A DNA stretch of 64,000 nucleotides from JASJCL01 sp050291585 (GCA_050291585.1 JBNKKA010000003.1:6146-70145); one strand, 5' to 3'; shown: positions 44,418 to 53,866, counted from the stretch's first letter. Notes: generated by a model from the sequence alone, not told the origin. Program-made: numbers and translations.

Positions 44418-45491
44418 ATGAAGAGTCGTCTGACGAGGTGCATCTGTCTGCTTCTGGCCCTGGGCTTGGTGATGAGCGTAACCCCAGCAGCGGCAAAGGA
44501 CAAACCGGTATTGCTCAAGGTGCCCATCTGCTTCGCCACGGTCCTGCCCGGCCTTGGGTCGACCATCAAATGGATCGAGGATCGGATCGAAGTGGCCAGC
44601 GCCGGCAGCGTGCGTATGAAGGTGTATGAGCCCGGCAAACTGGTTGCGCCTTTCGAGATCCTCGAGTCGGTTTCCAAGGGCAAGGTCAATGCCGGCTACA
44701 GCATCTCCGGTTACTGGGAGGGCAAGATTCCCGGTTCGTCGATTTTCTCCACCCTGCCCTTCGGGCCGGAAACCGGAGAATTCCTCGCCTGGATCTGGTA
44801 TGGCAATGGGCGCAAACTCTACCAGAAGATGTACGATGAGGCGGGCTACAACGTCCACGTGATCCCCTGCGGTATCATCGCCCCAGAAACCTCGGGCTGG
44901 TTCAAGGAGCCCATCACCTCCTTGGACGACCTCAAAGGGCTCAAGATGCGCTTCTACGGCCTGGGAGGCAAGGCCATGCAGAAGCTGGGGGTCTCGGTCA
45001 GCCTGCTGCCCGGTGGTGAGATCTTTCCCGCATTGGAGAAGGGCGCCATCGATGGCACCGAGTTTTCCATGCCCGCCATCGATGCCCGTCTGGGTTTCTA
45101 CAAGGTGGTCAAGAACAACTACTTTCCCGGATGGCACCAGCAGGCCACCCTGTTCGAACTGCTGATCAACAAGGATGTCTGGAACGGCATGAACGAGAGC
45201 CAGCAGATGATCGTCGAGATGATGTGCCGCGCCGCAACAGCGGACTCATTTGCCTACACCGAGGCGATTCAGGCCGAAGTGATGAAAACCAATGTCAAGG
45301 ATCGCGGTGTTCACATCCGATATTGGTCCGACGAGATGCTCAGCGCCTTCAATGGCGCCTGGGAAGAGGTGGCCGCCGAACTGGCCGCCAGTTCGCCCAT
45401 GTTCAAGGAGGCCTATGCCGACTTGAGCGCCTTCCGCGAGACCTATAACCTTTGGGAGGCCAACGCCTTCCTGCCGCGCGCCAAGCGCTAA
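44418..45491 (+). CDS. TRAP transporter substrate-binding protein (DctP-type), orphan
   Basis: The protein of about 357 residues has a signal peptide cleaved after AAA near residue 26 and the DctP/YiaO fold. Recognisable parts are IKWIEDRIEVASAGSVRMKVYEPG (two short motifs, WIEDRI and VYEPG), DDLKGLKMRFYGLGG with the family's conserved arginine near 178, and ALEKGAIDGTEFSMP. It resembles the group that binds keto or aromatic acids and mannitol-type solutes. The membrane subunits DctQ and DctM are not in the window. A solute in the propionate or organic-acid pathway is plausible from context. A good terminator follows. Confidence 0.9.
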   Translation: MKSRLTRCICLLLALGLVMSVTPAAAKDKPVLLKVPICFATVLPGLGSTIKWIEDRIEVASAGSVRMKVYEPGKLVAPFEILESVSKGKVNAGYSISGYWEGKIPGSSIFSTLPFGPETGEFLAWIWYGNGRKLYQKMYDEAGYNVHVIPCGIIAPETSGWFKEPITSLDDLKGLKMRFYGLGGKAMQKLGVSVSLLPGGEIFPALEKGAIDGTEFSMPAIDARLGFYKVVKNNYFPGWHQQATLFELLINKDVWNGMNESQQMIVEMMCRAATADSFAYTEAIQAEVMKTNVKDRGVHIRYWSDEMLSAFNGAWEEVAAELAASSPMFKEAYADLSAFRETYNLWEANAFLPRAKR

Positions 45492-45539
45492 CACGTATCC
45501 GCGTAACCCGTCCCCTGCCTCGGGGCGGGGGTTCCCGCC

Positions 45540-45580
45540 AACAGGGCATGACCCGGATGCCGGGTTGTGCCCTGTTTCCT
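45540..45580 (+). terminator. Rho-independent terminator after the TRAP binding protein gene
   Basis: AACAGGGCA (45540-45548) and TGCCCTGTT (45568-45576) pair fully, and ACCCGG/CCGGGT pair inside with two G-U pairs between, giving a 17-bp stem with loop ATG. It is followed by TCCTTAATT. Confidence 0.85.
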
Positions 45581-45859
45581 TAATTATTCAGCCCTGGATC
45601 TGCGTCCGCTTCAACACCCTCCCTTTTAATCGCCTCCATTCCGATACTGTTTGCCGACCGCCATGACGAACCATCAATGAAAATATTTCGTTCAGTAAAT
45701 AAGGCTTGACAGGCAACCTGAGCACGGATAATCTGCGTTGTACAATAACAATGTTACTCATCCGCCTTGATATAGAGTGTTGAAATAAATTTAATATACT
45801 AAATTAATTGATAAAAATTTCATATAATGAAGATTTCAATATTTGGCAAATGAGACAAC

Positions 45860-45880
45860 ATGGTTTATTAGATAGACCAT
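45860..45880. promoter_or_regulatory. Imperfect palindrome, candidate TetR operator
   Basis: ATGGTTTA and TAGACCAT flank a five-base centre and match in seven of eight positions. It lies 67 bp upstream of the TetR-family start, where an autoregulatory operator would be expected. Confidence 0.45.
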
Positions 45881-45947
45881 AAGTTATTTAAATTATTTAG
45901 TTAATTCAGCAATATAAAGTTACATTCATCAATCGTCTGGATTCTGA

Positions 45948-46565
45948 ATGACGGATCAGATAACAAAGTTTACCCCCCTGCGACCCGAAGTGCAGCGACG
46001 CCTCGAAGAGGCGGTCCTCGACATCTTTTCGCACAACGATTTTCACAAAGCCAACATCCGCGATGTGGCCAAACGAGCCGGCGTCAGCTTCACCACCATC
46101 TACAAGCATTACGGCAGCAAAGAGCGCCTGGTTTTCGCCTTCGTAGATGTATGGTTGGGGGAGCTGACCGACCGCATTTTCGACCACCTTCAGGGGATCC
46201 AGGACCTCAAGGAACTCATGCGCAAGGTCCTCTGGCTGCAGCTTGACTACTACGAACGTCATCCCGGCCTGGCGCGCATCATTTTTATGACCCTGCCCAT
46301 GAAAACCTGGATGGCCGACGAGACCTTCCAGCAGAAGAAGATGATCAACCTCTACCTGGAGGTGATGCGCAACGGCCAGCGCGAAGGCATCCTCAACAAT
46401 CATGTGAGCGCGGGCATTCTGCTGGATTTTATGCTTGGGACCGTCCAGCGAGCCTTTGTCATGTGGGTTCAGCGTGGCGAAGAGGGGTGCCTGACCGATC
46501 AGGCCAACATGCTTTTTGAGATGATCTGGCGAGCCATTACCAACCCCGACGCGCCGGCGCCTTAG
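45948..46565 (+). CDS. TetR/AcrR family transcriptional regulator
   Basis: The 205-residue protein has the N-terminal TetR helix-turn-helix NIRDVAKRAGVSFTTIYKHYGSKERL (core AGVSFTTIYKHYGSK, residues about 42-56) and a variable alpha-helical ligand domain after it. Many TetR proteins near acyl-CoA genes bind acyl-CoAs or fatty acids. The gene lies 85 bp upstream of the methylmalonyl-CoA mutase gene on the same strand and below an AT-rich region with a palindrome, so it may control itself and the mutase operon. The ligand is unknown. Confidence 0.92.
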   Translation: MTDQITKFTPLRPEVQRRLEEAVLDIFSHNDFHKANIRDVAKRAGVSFTTIYKHYGSKERLVFAFVDVWLGELTDRIFDHLQGIQDLKELMRKVLWLQLDYYERHPGLARIIFMTLPMKTWMADETFQQKKMINLYLEVMRNGQREGILNNHVSAGILLDFMLGTVQRAFVMWVQRGEEGCLTDQANMLFEMIWRAITNPDAPAP

Positions 46566-46650
46566 TAACTAGGGTCGATTTACGGGCCAACTGCTGCGGT
46601 CTACCCGTTATGAAAAAGCAATTTATAACTTAGTCATGGAGGAGGGCACC

Positions 46651-48777
46651 ATGCCGGACCATCCCGATCTGCAGCAATGGAAGGACCTTGCCACCAAACA
46701 ATTAAGAGGCCGCTCCCTGGAGGAACTCGACTGGGATACCCCGGAGGGGATAAAAGTCAAACCGCTATATACAGCCGCCGACCTCGAAGGGCTTGAGCAT
46801 GTGGGTAGCCTGCCCGGCTTCGCCCCTTTCATGCGCGGACCCATGGCCACCATGTACGCCGGACGGCCCTGGACCATCCGCCAGTACGCCGGCTTCTCAA
46901 CGGCCACGGAATCCAACGCCTTTTACCGCCGCAACCTGGCCGCCGGCCAGAAGGGGCTCTCGGTGGCCTTCGACCTGGCCACCCACCGTGGATACGACTC
47001 CGACCACCCCCGCGTTACTGGCGATGTGGGCAAGGCCGGCGTGGCCATCGACAGCATCGAAGACATGAAGGTGCTCTTCGACCAGATCCCCCTGGACCAG
47101 ATGTCGGTCTCCATGACCATGAATGGGGCCGTGCTACCCATCCTGGCTGGCTACATAGTGGCCGCCGAGGAGCAGGGCGTGGATCAGGCTAAGCTTTCGG
47201 GCACCATCCAGAACGACATTCTCAAAGAGTACCTCACGCGCAACACCTATATCTATCCACCCACGCCCTCCATGCGTATTGTTTCGGACATTATCGCATA
47301 CTGCTCCGAGCACATGCCGCGCTTCAACACGGTCAGCATCAGCGGCTATCACATGATGGAGGCCGGGGCCAACTCGGTGCTGCAGTGCGCCTTTACCCTG
47401 GCCGACGGTCTTGAGTACGTGCGCGCGGCTCTGTCGGCGGGCCTCAAGATCGACGACTTCGCCCCGCGTCTCTCCTTCTTCTTCGGGGTGGGGATGAACT
47501 TCTTCATGGAGATCGCCATGCTGCGGGCAGCACGGCTCTTGTGGCACGAGCTCATCAGCCCCTTCGAGCCCAAGAACCCCAAGTCCACCATGCTGCGCAC
47601 CCACGTACAGACCTCGGGCTGGAGCCTCACCGAGCAGGACCCATACAACAACATCATCCGTACCACATTGGAGGCCCTGGCCGCCGCCCTGGGGGGTACC
47701 CAGAGTCTGCACACCAATAGTTTCGATGAGGCCGTGGGGCTGCCCACCGACTTCAGCGCACGTATCGCGCGTAACACCCAAATCGTTATCCAGGAGGAGT
47801 CTCAGGTGTGTCACGTGGTGGATCCCCTGGGCGGTTCCTACTACGTCGAAGCCCTCACCAATGGCATCGTCACCGAGGCTCGCAGGATCATTCAGGAGGT
47901 GGAGGAGTTGGGTGGCATGGCCAAGGCCATCGAGACGGGTATGCCCAAGATGCGGGTGGAAGAGTCCGCCGCCCGCAAGCAGGCCCGCATCGACCAGGGC
48001 CTCGACGTGATCGTGGGAGTCAACAAATACAAGCTCGCTGAAGACACCCCCATGGAGGTCCTGGAGGTTTCCGAGGCAGTGCGCAAGGAGCAGGTGGCCC
48101 GGCTCAAAGAGATAAAGGCCAGTCGCGACAATGCAGCCGTGGAAGCCGCCCTGACAGCGGTGAGCGAAACGGCCGAGTCCGGCGGCAACCTCCTGGCGGC
48201 CTGCATCCCGGCCGTGCGGGCGCGGGCCACAGTGGGAGAGATCTCCGACGCCATGGAGAAAGTTTTCGGCCGCTTCGTGGCCACTACTCAGTGCATCTCC
48301 GGAGTCTACGCCTCCGAGTTCGGCGACAGCGAGGTGATCGCCACCCTGCGCAAGCGCACCGAGGATTTCCTTGAAAAGCAGGGGCGCCGGCCCCGCATCC
48401 TCCTCACCAAGATGGGCCAGGATGGCCATGACCGGGGTGTCAAGGTGGTGGCCACGGCCTATGCCGATCTAGGTTTCGACGTGGATATCAGCCCCATGTT
48501 CCAGACCCCGGAGGAAGCCGCCAAGATGGCGGTGGAGAACGACGTCCACGTGGTGGGGGCCTCCAGCCTGGCGGCCGGACACAAGACCCTGGTGCCCCAG
48601 CTCATCGCGGCCCTCAAGGCGGCCGGCGGCGACGGTATCCAGGTGGTGGTGGGCGGTGTGATTCCTCCCGGTGATTACGACCAGCTTTACCAGGCTGGCT
48701 GTGTGGGCGTCTTCGGACCGGGCACGGCCATCACAGATTCAGCCAACAAGGTCCTCAACGCTCTCGAACAGGCATAG
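46651..48777 (+). CDS. scpA: Methylmalonyl-CoA mutase, single-chain
   Basis: The enzyme rearranges (R)-methylmalonyl-CoA to succinyl-CoA using adenosylcobalamin. The protein of about 708 residues joins the catalytic TIM-barrel half (from MRGPMATMYAGRPWTIRQYAG near 63, with YAGFSTATESN as the substrate region) to the B12-binding half. The latter has the cobalamin histidine in GQDGHDRGVKV near residue 593 and VVGASSLAAGHKTL further on. ATG 46651 follows GGAGGAGG; the ATG 15 bases earlier would put the ribosome site inside the gene. MeaB follows after 12 bp, the usual pairing. Its operon runs on to the transcarboxylase genes. Confidence 0.96.
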   Translation: MPDHPDLQQWKDLATKQLRGRSLEELDWDTPEGIKVKPLYTAADLEGLEHVGSLPGFAPFMRGPMATMYAGRPWTIRQYAGFSTATESNAFYRRNLAAGQKGLSVAFDLATHRGYDSDHPRVTGDVGKAGVAIDSIEDMKVLFDQIPLDQMSVSMTMNGAVLPILAGYIVAAEEQGVDQAKLSGTIQNDILKEYLTRNTYIYPPTPSMRIVSDIIAYCSEHMPRFNTVSISGYHMMEAGANSVLQCAFTLADGLEYVRAALSAGLKIDDFAPRLSFFFGVGMNFFMEIAMLRAARLLWHELISPFEPKNPKSTMLRTHVQTSGWSLTEQDPYNNIIRTTLEALAAALGGTQSLHTNSFDEAVGLPTDFSARIARNTQIVIQEESQVCHVVDPLGGSYYVEALTNGIVTEARRIIQEVEELGGMAKAIETGMPKMRVEESAARKQARIDQGLDVIVGVNKYKLAEDTPMEVLEVSEAVRKEQVARLKEIKASRDNAAVEAALTAVSETAESGGNLLAACIPAVRARATVGEISDAMEKVFGRFVATTQCISGVYASEFGDSEVIATLRKRTEDFLEKQGRRPRILLTKMGQDGHDRGVKVVATAYADLGFDVDISPMFQTPEEAAKMAVENDVHVVGASSLAAGHKTLVPQLIAALKAAGGDGIQVVVGGVIPPGDYDQLYQAGCVGVFGPGTAITDSANKVLNALEQA

Positions 48778-48789
48778 GGTTCAGATGTC

Positions 48790-49779
48790 GTGGCCATGAT
48801 TTTGCCAGATTTCGATGAAATTATCGGTGGTGTCCAGCGGCAGGAGCGTCGCTATCTGGCCAAGGCCATCACCCTGGTGGAGAGCCGGCACCCGGAACAT
48901 CGCCGCCTGGCGGGCCAGTTGATCGATCATCTGCTGTCGACAACCGGCAAGGCGGTGCGTCTGGGGATCACCGGGGTGCCAGGGGTGGGCAAGTCCACCT
49001 TCATCGAAGCCCTGGGCATGTTGCTGGTGGAAGCGGGTCACAAGGTGGCCGTGCTGGCTGTGGATCCCTCCAGCCAGCGCAGCGGGGGTAGCATCATGGC
49101 CGACAAGACCCGCATGGAGCGGCTCAGCGTGGAGCCAAATGCATTCATTCGTCCTTCGCCTGCCGGGCGGACCCTGGGGGGGGTTGGGCGTATGACGCGT
49201 GAGACCATGCTGGTGTGCGAGGCGGCCGGCTTCGACGTCATCATCGTGGAGACTGTGGGGGTCGGGCAGAGCGAGACCACGGTGGCCTCCATGGTGGACT
49301 TTTTTCTGGTCCTCATGCTGGCTGGGGCCGGCGACCAGCTCCAGGGGATCAAGAAGGGCGTCCTCGAGCTGGCCGATGCCGTGGTGATCAACAAAGCCGA
49401 TGGCGACAATATCGCCAAGGCGGATAAGGCCCGCCGGGAGTATGAGGCGGCCCTGCATCTGCTCAACCCGGTCTCGCCCAGCTGGAGCCCGCCGGTGCGC
49501 ACCTGCAGTGCATTGACCTTGACCGGAATCAACGCGGTGTGGAAATTGGTGGGCGACCACCGCGAGAAGCTGACGGCCACCGGTGAACTGGAGGAGAAAC
49601 GCCGCGGCCAGACCCTCGACTGGATGTGGGCCTTGGTGGAGGAGGGCTTGCGCGATCGCTTTCAACGTCACCCCGAGGTCCAGGCTCGGCTGCCCAGTTT
49701 AGGCCGCGAAGTGGCCGCCGGGCGAACGGCCGCCACGCGGGCGGCCCGGGAGCTGCTTTTTTTGCTTGACAAGGACTAG
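48790..49779 (+). CDS. meaB: Methylmalonyl-CoA mutase-associated GTPase MeaB
   Basis: MeaB is a G3E-type GTPase chaperone that guards cofactor loading and protects methylmalonyl-CoA mutase from inactivation. The 329-residue protein has Walker A GVPGVGKSTF near residue 64, the switch region VDPSSQRSGGSIMADKTRM, IVETVGVGQSE with the Walker B-like element, and the guanine-specificity motif NKADGDN. The start is GTG 48790, with AGGG ten bases upstream; ATG 48796 two codons on is an alternative. It directly follows the mutase gene. Confidence 0.95.
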   Translation: MAMILPDFDEIIGGVQRQERRYLAKAITLVESRHPEHRRLAGQLIDHLLSTTGKAVRLGITGVPGVGKSTFIEALGMLLVEAGHKVAVLAVDPSSQRSGGSIMADKTRMERLSVEPNAFIRPSPAGRTLGGVGRMTRETMLVCEAAGFDVIIVETVGVGQSETTVASMVDFFLVLMLAGAGDQLQGIKKGVLELADAVVINKADGDNIAKADKARREYEAALHLLNPVSPSWSPPVRTCSALTLTGINAVWKLVGDHREKLTATGELEEKRRGQTLDWMWALVEEGLRDRFQRHPEVQARLPSLGREVAAGRTAATRAARELLFLLDKD

Positions 49780-49948
49780 TCTGTGGACGAGACTTTTCGA
49801 CCTTCCCAGGAGGCGAAAGCCTGGTTGGACGTAGGCGTAATTCGCTGTTTTGAAAATGAATAGTAACCCATAGAGCCATACTCCGTCCCTTTGTCGGACG
49901 GCTCCAAGATATCGGCTTTGATTTTGGATAGGTGAAAGGAATGTGACC

Positions 49949-51502
49949 ATGGGTAATGTGGAGAACAAGATTAACGAGCTCAAAGAGCGCCAGGCTCAGA
50001 TGCTCAAAATGGGCGGCGACAAATTGGTCGCCAAACACAAGGAGAAGGGCAGGCTGACCGCCCGCGAACGGCTCGACCAACTCTTCGATGCCGGAACCTT
50101 CCGGGAGATCGACATGTTCGTTCAGCATCGTTGCAACAACTTCGGTATGCAGGATGTGGAGATCCCCTCCGACGGGGTGATCACCGGACATGGGATGGTG
50201 GAGGGTCGGCCGGTTTTTGCCTACTCCCAGGACTTTACCTCCCGGGCCGGCAGTCTAGGCGAGATGCACGCCAAGAAGATCACCAAGGTGATGGACCTGG
50301 CCTTGAAGGCCGGTGTGCCCCTGGTGGGTCTCAACGATTCGGGCGGGGCCCGGATCCAGGAAGGCGTCGACGCCCTCTCGGGGTTTGGCCAGATTTTCTA
50401 CCGCAACTCCCTGGCATCTGGCGTCATCCCCCAGATTTCGGCCATCATGGGACCCACTGCCGGCGGTGCGGTTTACTCCCCGGCCATGACCGACTATGTC
50501 TTCATGGTCAAGAAAACCAGCTACATGTTCATCACCGGACCTGAGGTGATCAAATCGGTCACCGGCGAAGAGATCAACTTCGAGGATCTCGGTGGCGCCA
50601 TGGCCCACAACGAGAAGAGCGGCGTGTCCCACTTCGCCTGCGAGGATGACGCCGACGCCATCGCCCAGATTAAAAAGCTGCTCGCCTACCTGCCGGCCAA
50701 CAATATGGAGGATCCGCCCCATGTGGCCACCGCGGACGACCCCGGGCGCACCGATCCGGCCCTCAACGCCATCATCCCCGACAACCCCAATCAGGGCTAC
50801 GACATGAAGGCCGTGATCCGCTCCCTCGTGGACGAGGGGGAGTTTTTCGAGCCCCACCAGTACTACGCCAAGAACATCATCATTTGCTTCGCGCGCCTCA
50901 ACGGCCGCACGGTGGGCATCATCGCCAACCAGCCCCAGGAGATGGCCGGTTGTCTGGACATCAACGCTTCAGACAAGGCCACGCGCTTCATCCGCTTCTG
51001 CGATGCCTTTAATATTCCCTTGCTGACCATCGCCGATGTGCCCGGCTACCTGCCCGGCAGCCAGCAGGAGTGGGGGGGCATCATCCGCCACGGCGCCAAG
51101 CTGCTGTGGTGCTACAGCGAAGCCACGGTTCCCAAACTTCTCCTGGTGACCCGCAAGGACTACGGCGGCTCTTACCTGGCCATGTGCTCCAAGGACCTGG
51201 GGGCCGATATGGCCTTTGCCTGGCCCACCGCCGAGATCGCCGTCATGGGCGCCGGGGGTGCGGCCAACATCATCCATCGCAAGGAGATCAAGGCTGCCCA
51301 GAACCCCAAGGCCAAGCGCCAGGAGAAGATACAGCAGTACGAGGATCTCTTCTCCAATCCCTACTGCGCCGCCGCCCGGGGTTACATCGATGCCGTCATC
51401 GAGCCGGCCGAAACGCGTGTGCGCCTCATCGACGCTCTCGAGATCATGTGCAGCAAGCGCGAGCTTCGTCCGGCCAAGAAGCATGGCAATATTCCGGTCT
51501 AG
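49949..51502 (+). CDS. mmdA: Methylmalonyl-CoA carboxyltransferase 12S-type subunit (acyl-CoA carboxylase beta)
   Basis: This carboxyltransferase of about 517 residues moves CO2 between biotin and propionyl-CoA/methylmalonyl-CoA. It has the two crotonase-like halves of the family: KHKEKGRLTARERLDQLFD near residue 33, LNDSGGARIQEGVDAL near 128, IMGPTAGGAVYSPAMTD near 168, then ADVPGYLPGSQQEWGGIIRHGAKLL in the second half (cores DVPGYLPG and HGAKLL). It fits the 12S subunit of transcarboxylase or MmdA of methylmalonyl-CoA decarboxylase. No sodium-pump beta subunit is nearby. ATG 49949 follows AAAGGA. It lies between MeaB and two partner subunits. Confidence 0.92.
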   Translation: MGNVENKINELKERQAQMLKMGGDKLVAKHKEKGRLTARERLDQLFDAGTFREIDMFVQHRCNNFGMQDVEIPSDGVITGHGMVEGRPVFAYSQDFTSRAGSLGEMHAKKITKVMDLALKAGVPLVGLNDSGGARIQEGVDALSGFGQIFYRNSLASGVIPQISAIMGPTAGGAVYSPAMTDYVFMVKKTSYMFITGPEVIKSVTGEEINFEDLGGAMAHNEKSGVSHFACEDDADAIAQIKKLLAYLPANNMEDPPHVATADDPGRTDPALNAIIPDNPNQGYDMKAVIRSLVDEGEFFEPHQYYAKNIIICFARLNGRTVGIIANQPQEMAGCLDINASDKATRFIRFCDAFNIPLLTIADVPGYLPGSQQEWGGIIRHGAKLLWCYSEATVPKLLLVTRKDYGGSYLAMCSKDLGADMAFAWPTAEIAVMGAGGAANIIHRKEIKAAQNPKAKRQEKIQQYEDLFSNPYCAAARGYIDAVIEPAETRVRLIDALEIMCSKRELRPAKKHGNIPV

Positions 51503-51557
51503 CCCTGTTCTGAACTTCAGTTGCGGCTCCGGCCGCCAGTATCGATAGGTGAGAAAT

Positions 51558-51764
51558 ATGGAAGCTTCTGAGAAAAAATTGGCCGCCGCTGTTGCCGCCG
51601 TATCGGCCTACATCCAGACCGAGGAGGAAGCTCTGGTGATGCCGCCGCCGGTGAGACCGGTGCCCCGCCTGACCCAGAGCCCCAACCTCTGGGGACTGGG
51701 CGGCCGCCAGGAGATCATGCAGATGCGCAACCTGATGCAGATGAAGGCTTTGCATCGTCTGTAA
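51558..51764 (+). CDS. Small OadG/MmdD-tail-like protein without membrane anchor
   Basis: The 68-residue protein starts KLAAAVAAVSAYIQTEEEAL and ends with NLWGLGGRQEIMQMRNLMQ. This resembles the soluble C-terminal part of the gamma/delta subunits of sodium-pump decarboxylases (OadG, MmdD), where an Ala-rich helix, a Pro-rich linker and a W-x-x-x-GRQ motif bind the carboxyltransferase. The N-terminal membrane helix of those subunits is absent. It sits exactly between the 12S-type and 5S-type genes and has a ribosome site AGGTGAG. It is likely an assembly factor that joins the two subunits in the cytosol. Confidence 0.7.
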   Translation: MEASEKKLAAAVAAVSAYIQTEEEALVMPPPVRPVPRLTQSPNLWGLGGRQEIMQMRNLMQMKALHRL

Positions 51765-51838
51765 GCCTTGGCAACCGAAGACATTTGACGGTTCTAAAAC
51801 CTTTTGTAGACCCTTTTATAAACGAGGAGACTTGTAAG

Positions 51839-53866
51839 ATGAGTGACCACGATCAAGTCAAGATGACCGACATGAACTACGATGTGAACCGGCCCAAGGC
51901 TGAGAATCCTGTGAAGGTCATGGACCTGAGCCTGCGCGACGGCCACCAGAGCCTGTTTGCCACCCGCGGGCGAACCGAGGATATGATCCCCGTGGCCGAG
52001 CTCATGGACCAGGTGGGCTTCTGGGCCGTGGAGACCTGGGGGGGCGCCACCTTCGACACCATGCACCGCTTTCTCAACGAGGATCCCTGGGAGCGCATCC
52101 GGACCCTCAAACGCTATTTCAAGAAGACGCCCTTCTCCATGCTCCTGCGCGCCCAGAACCTGGTGGGCTACCGCAACTACGCCGATGACGTGGCCAACGC
52201 CTTCATGGACCGCGCCTGTGAAAACGGCATGGATATCTTCCGCACCTTCGACGCCCTCAACGATTACCGCAACTTCCAGACCGTGGTGCCTAAAATCAAG
52301 GAGTACGGCAAGCACTTCCAGGGCTGCATCTGCTACACCATGACCGAACCGCGCCTGGGTGGCGAGGTGTACAACCTGGATTACTACGTGGACAAGGCCA
52401 AGGCTTTGGAGGCCATGGGGGCCGATAGTATCTGCATCAAAGACATGGCCGGCCTCATCGCCCCCTACGATGCCTATGAAATCGTTAAGGCCCTCAAGGT
52501 CGCGGTCAAGTGCCCCATCCACCTGCACAGCCATTTCACTTCGGGCATGAGCCCCATGAGCCACCTCAAGGCCATCGAGGCGGGCGTGGATATCATCGAC
52601 ACCTGCATGTCTCCTTACGCCTACCGCACTTCCCACGCCGCGATCGAGCCCCTGGTGATGGCACTCCTGGGCACCAACCGTGACACCGGTTTCGACATCA
52701 AGCTGATGGCCAAGATCAACGAGATCTTCGAAAAAGAGGTCATGCCCAAGTACAAACACCTCCTGGATGACTCCAAGATGTCCATCATCGACATCAACGT
52801 GCTCCTCCACCAGACCCCGGGCGGCATGCTCTCCAACCTGGTTAACCAGCTGCGCGACATGGACGCCCTAGACAAGATCAACGAGGTTTACAAGGAACTA
52901 CCGCGGGTGCGCAAAGACCTGGGTCAGATTCCCCTGGTGACCCCCACCAGCCAGATCGTGGGGATCCAGACGGTCAACAACGTCCTCTTCGATACCCCCG
53001 AAGAGCGCTATAAGATGATCACCGGCCAGGTGAAAGACCTCTGCTACGGTCTCTACGGCAAGACCGCCGTGCCCATCAACGAGGAGGTCCAGAAGAAGGC
53101 CCTCAAGGGCTATGAGCGCGGTGAAGAACCCATCACCTGCCGGCCGGCCGAGGTGCTCGAGCCTGAGCTAGAGAAGGCCAAAGAGGAGATCGGTGACCTG
53201 GCCGTGGATATGGACGACCTGGTGACCTATGCCATCTACCCGGTCACTGGGAAGAAGTTTTTGCAGTGGAAGTACGGGAAAGAGGAGCCACCCGAGTCGG
53301 TGAAACCCATCACCATGGAGCAGGTAAAGAAGAAGGACGAGCTGCTCAAGAAGGCCAAGGCCGGCGAGCTGGTTGAGAAGAAATCCGGCGCCCCCAGCAA
53401 GGGGCCCAACGCGCGCACCTTCAATGTCTTCGTGGACAACGAGTACTTCGAGGTGGGTGTCGACGAAGTGGGCGGCTCCCCCATCCTGGCCTACGCTCAG
53501 CAGATGCAGATGGGCACTGCGCCGGCCCCCATGCCAGCCGCTCCCCCTGCTCCGGCTGCTGCTGCCCCAGCAGCGCCTGCCCCGGCAGCACCTGCCGCAG
53601 CCGCTCCGGCAGAAACACCTGCAGCACCGGCCGCCGCTCCGGCGGATACTGCGGGTACCCCCCTGCCGGCACCCATGCCGGGCATGATCGTCAACTATGA
53701 AAAACAGGTCGGCGACGCTGTCAACGAGGGTGAGACCGTGGTGATTCTCGAGGCCATGAAAATGGAGAACGCTCTGGCGGCGCCCGCCAGTGGGACCATC
53801 AAGGCAATCAATTACAGCAGCGGTGACAACGTGGCCAAGGGAGATGTGCTCTGCGTGATCGGTTAA
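51839..53866 (+). CDS. Transcarboxylase 5S-type subunit fused to biotin carrier (1.3S-type)
   Basis: This protein of about 675 residues has a pyruvate/oxaloacetate carboxyltransferase domain with the metal-site aspartate in VMDLSLRDGHQSL near 31. The carbamoylated lysine fits CIKDMAGL near 200 and the metal histidines LHSHFTSGM near 230. A conserved middle domain, an Ala/Pro linker (about 560-607) and a biotinyl domain with EAMKMENAL near residue 639 follow; the lysine between the methionines carries biotin. With the 12S-type protein it can swap a carboxyl group between oxaloacetate and propionyl-CoA. ATG 51839 follows GAGGAGA. A long hairpin terminator follows. Confidence 0.93.
   Translation: MSDHDQVKMTDMNYDVNRPKAENPVKVMDLSLRDGHQSLFATRGRTEDMIPVAELMDQVGFWAVETWGGATFDTMHRFLNEDPWERIRTLKRYFKKTPFSMLLRAQNLVGYRNYADDVANAFMDRACENGMDIFRTFDALNDYRNFQTVVPKIKEYGKHFQGCICYTMTEPRLGGEVYNLDYYVDKAKALEAMGADSICIKDMAGLIAPYDAYEIVKALKVAVKCPIHLHSHFTSGMSPMSHLKAIEAGVDIIDTCMSPYAYRTSHAAIEPLVMALLGTNRDTGFDIKLMAKINEIFEKEVMPKYKHLLDDSKMSIIDINVLLHQTPGGMLSNLVNQLRDMDALDKINEVYKELPRVRKDLGQIPLVTPTSQIVGIQTVNNVLFDTPEERYKMITGQVKDLCYGLYGKTAVPINEEVQKKALKGYERGEEPITCRPAEVLEPELEKAKEEIGDLAVDMDDLVTYAIYPVTGKKFLQWKYGKEEPPESVKPITMEQVKKKDELLKKAKAGELVEKKSGAPSKGPNARTFNVFVDNEYFEVGVDEVGGSPILAYAQQMQMGTAPAPMPAAPPAPAAAAPAAPAPAAPAAAAPAETPAAPAAAPADTAGTPLPAPMPGMIVNYEKQVGDAVNEGETVVILEAMKMENALAAPASGTIKAINYSSGDNVAKGDVLCVIG

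Larger units (their letters stand above)
45492..45947. other. AT-rich gap upstream of the TetR gene
   Basis: This 456-bp gap contains the terminator of the TRAP gene and, from about 45700 on, a strongly AT-rich stretch unlike the rest of the window. It has TTGACA at 45706-45711 with GATAAT at 45727-45732 (only 15 bp apart, so weak as a promoter) and a palindrome at 45860-45880. No gene is supported. Confidence 0.55.

Noticed and set aside
46566..46650. Cobalamin riboswitch before the mutase gene
   Set aside because: The gap of 85 bp is too short and lacks a B12-box-like sequence.
47134..48429. 431-codon open frame on the - strand
   Set aside because: It is antisense to the methylmalonyl-CoA mutase gene and rich in His and Gly, as antisense shadows of such genes are.
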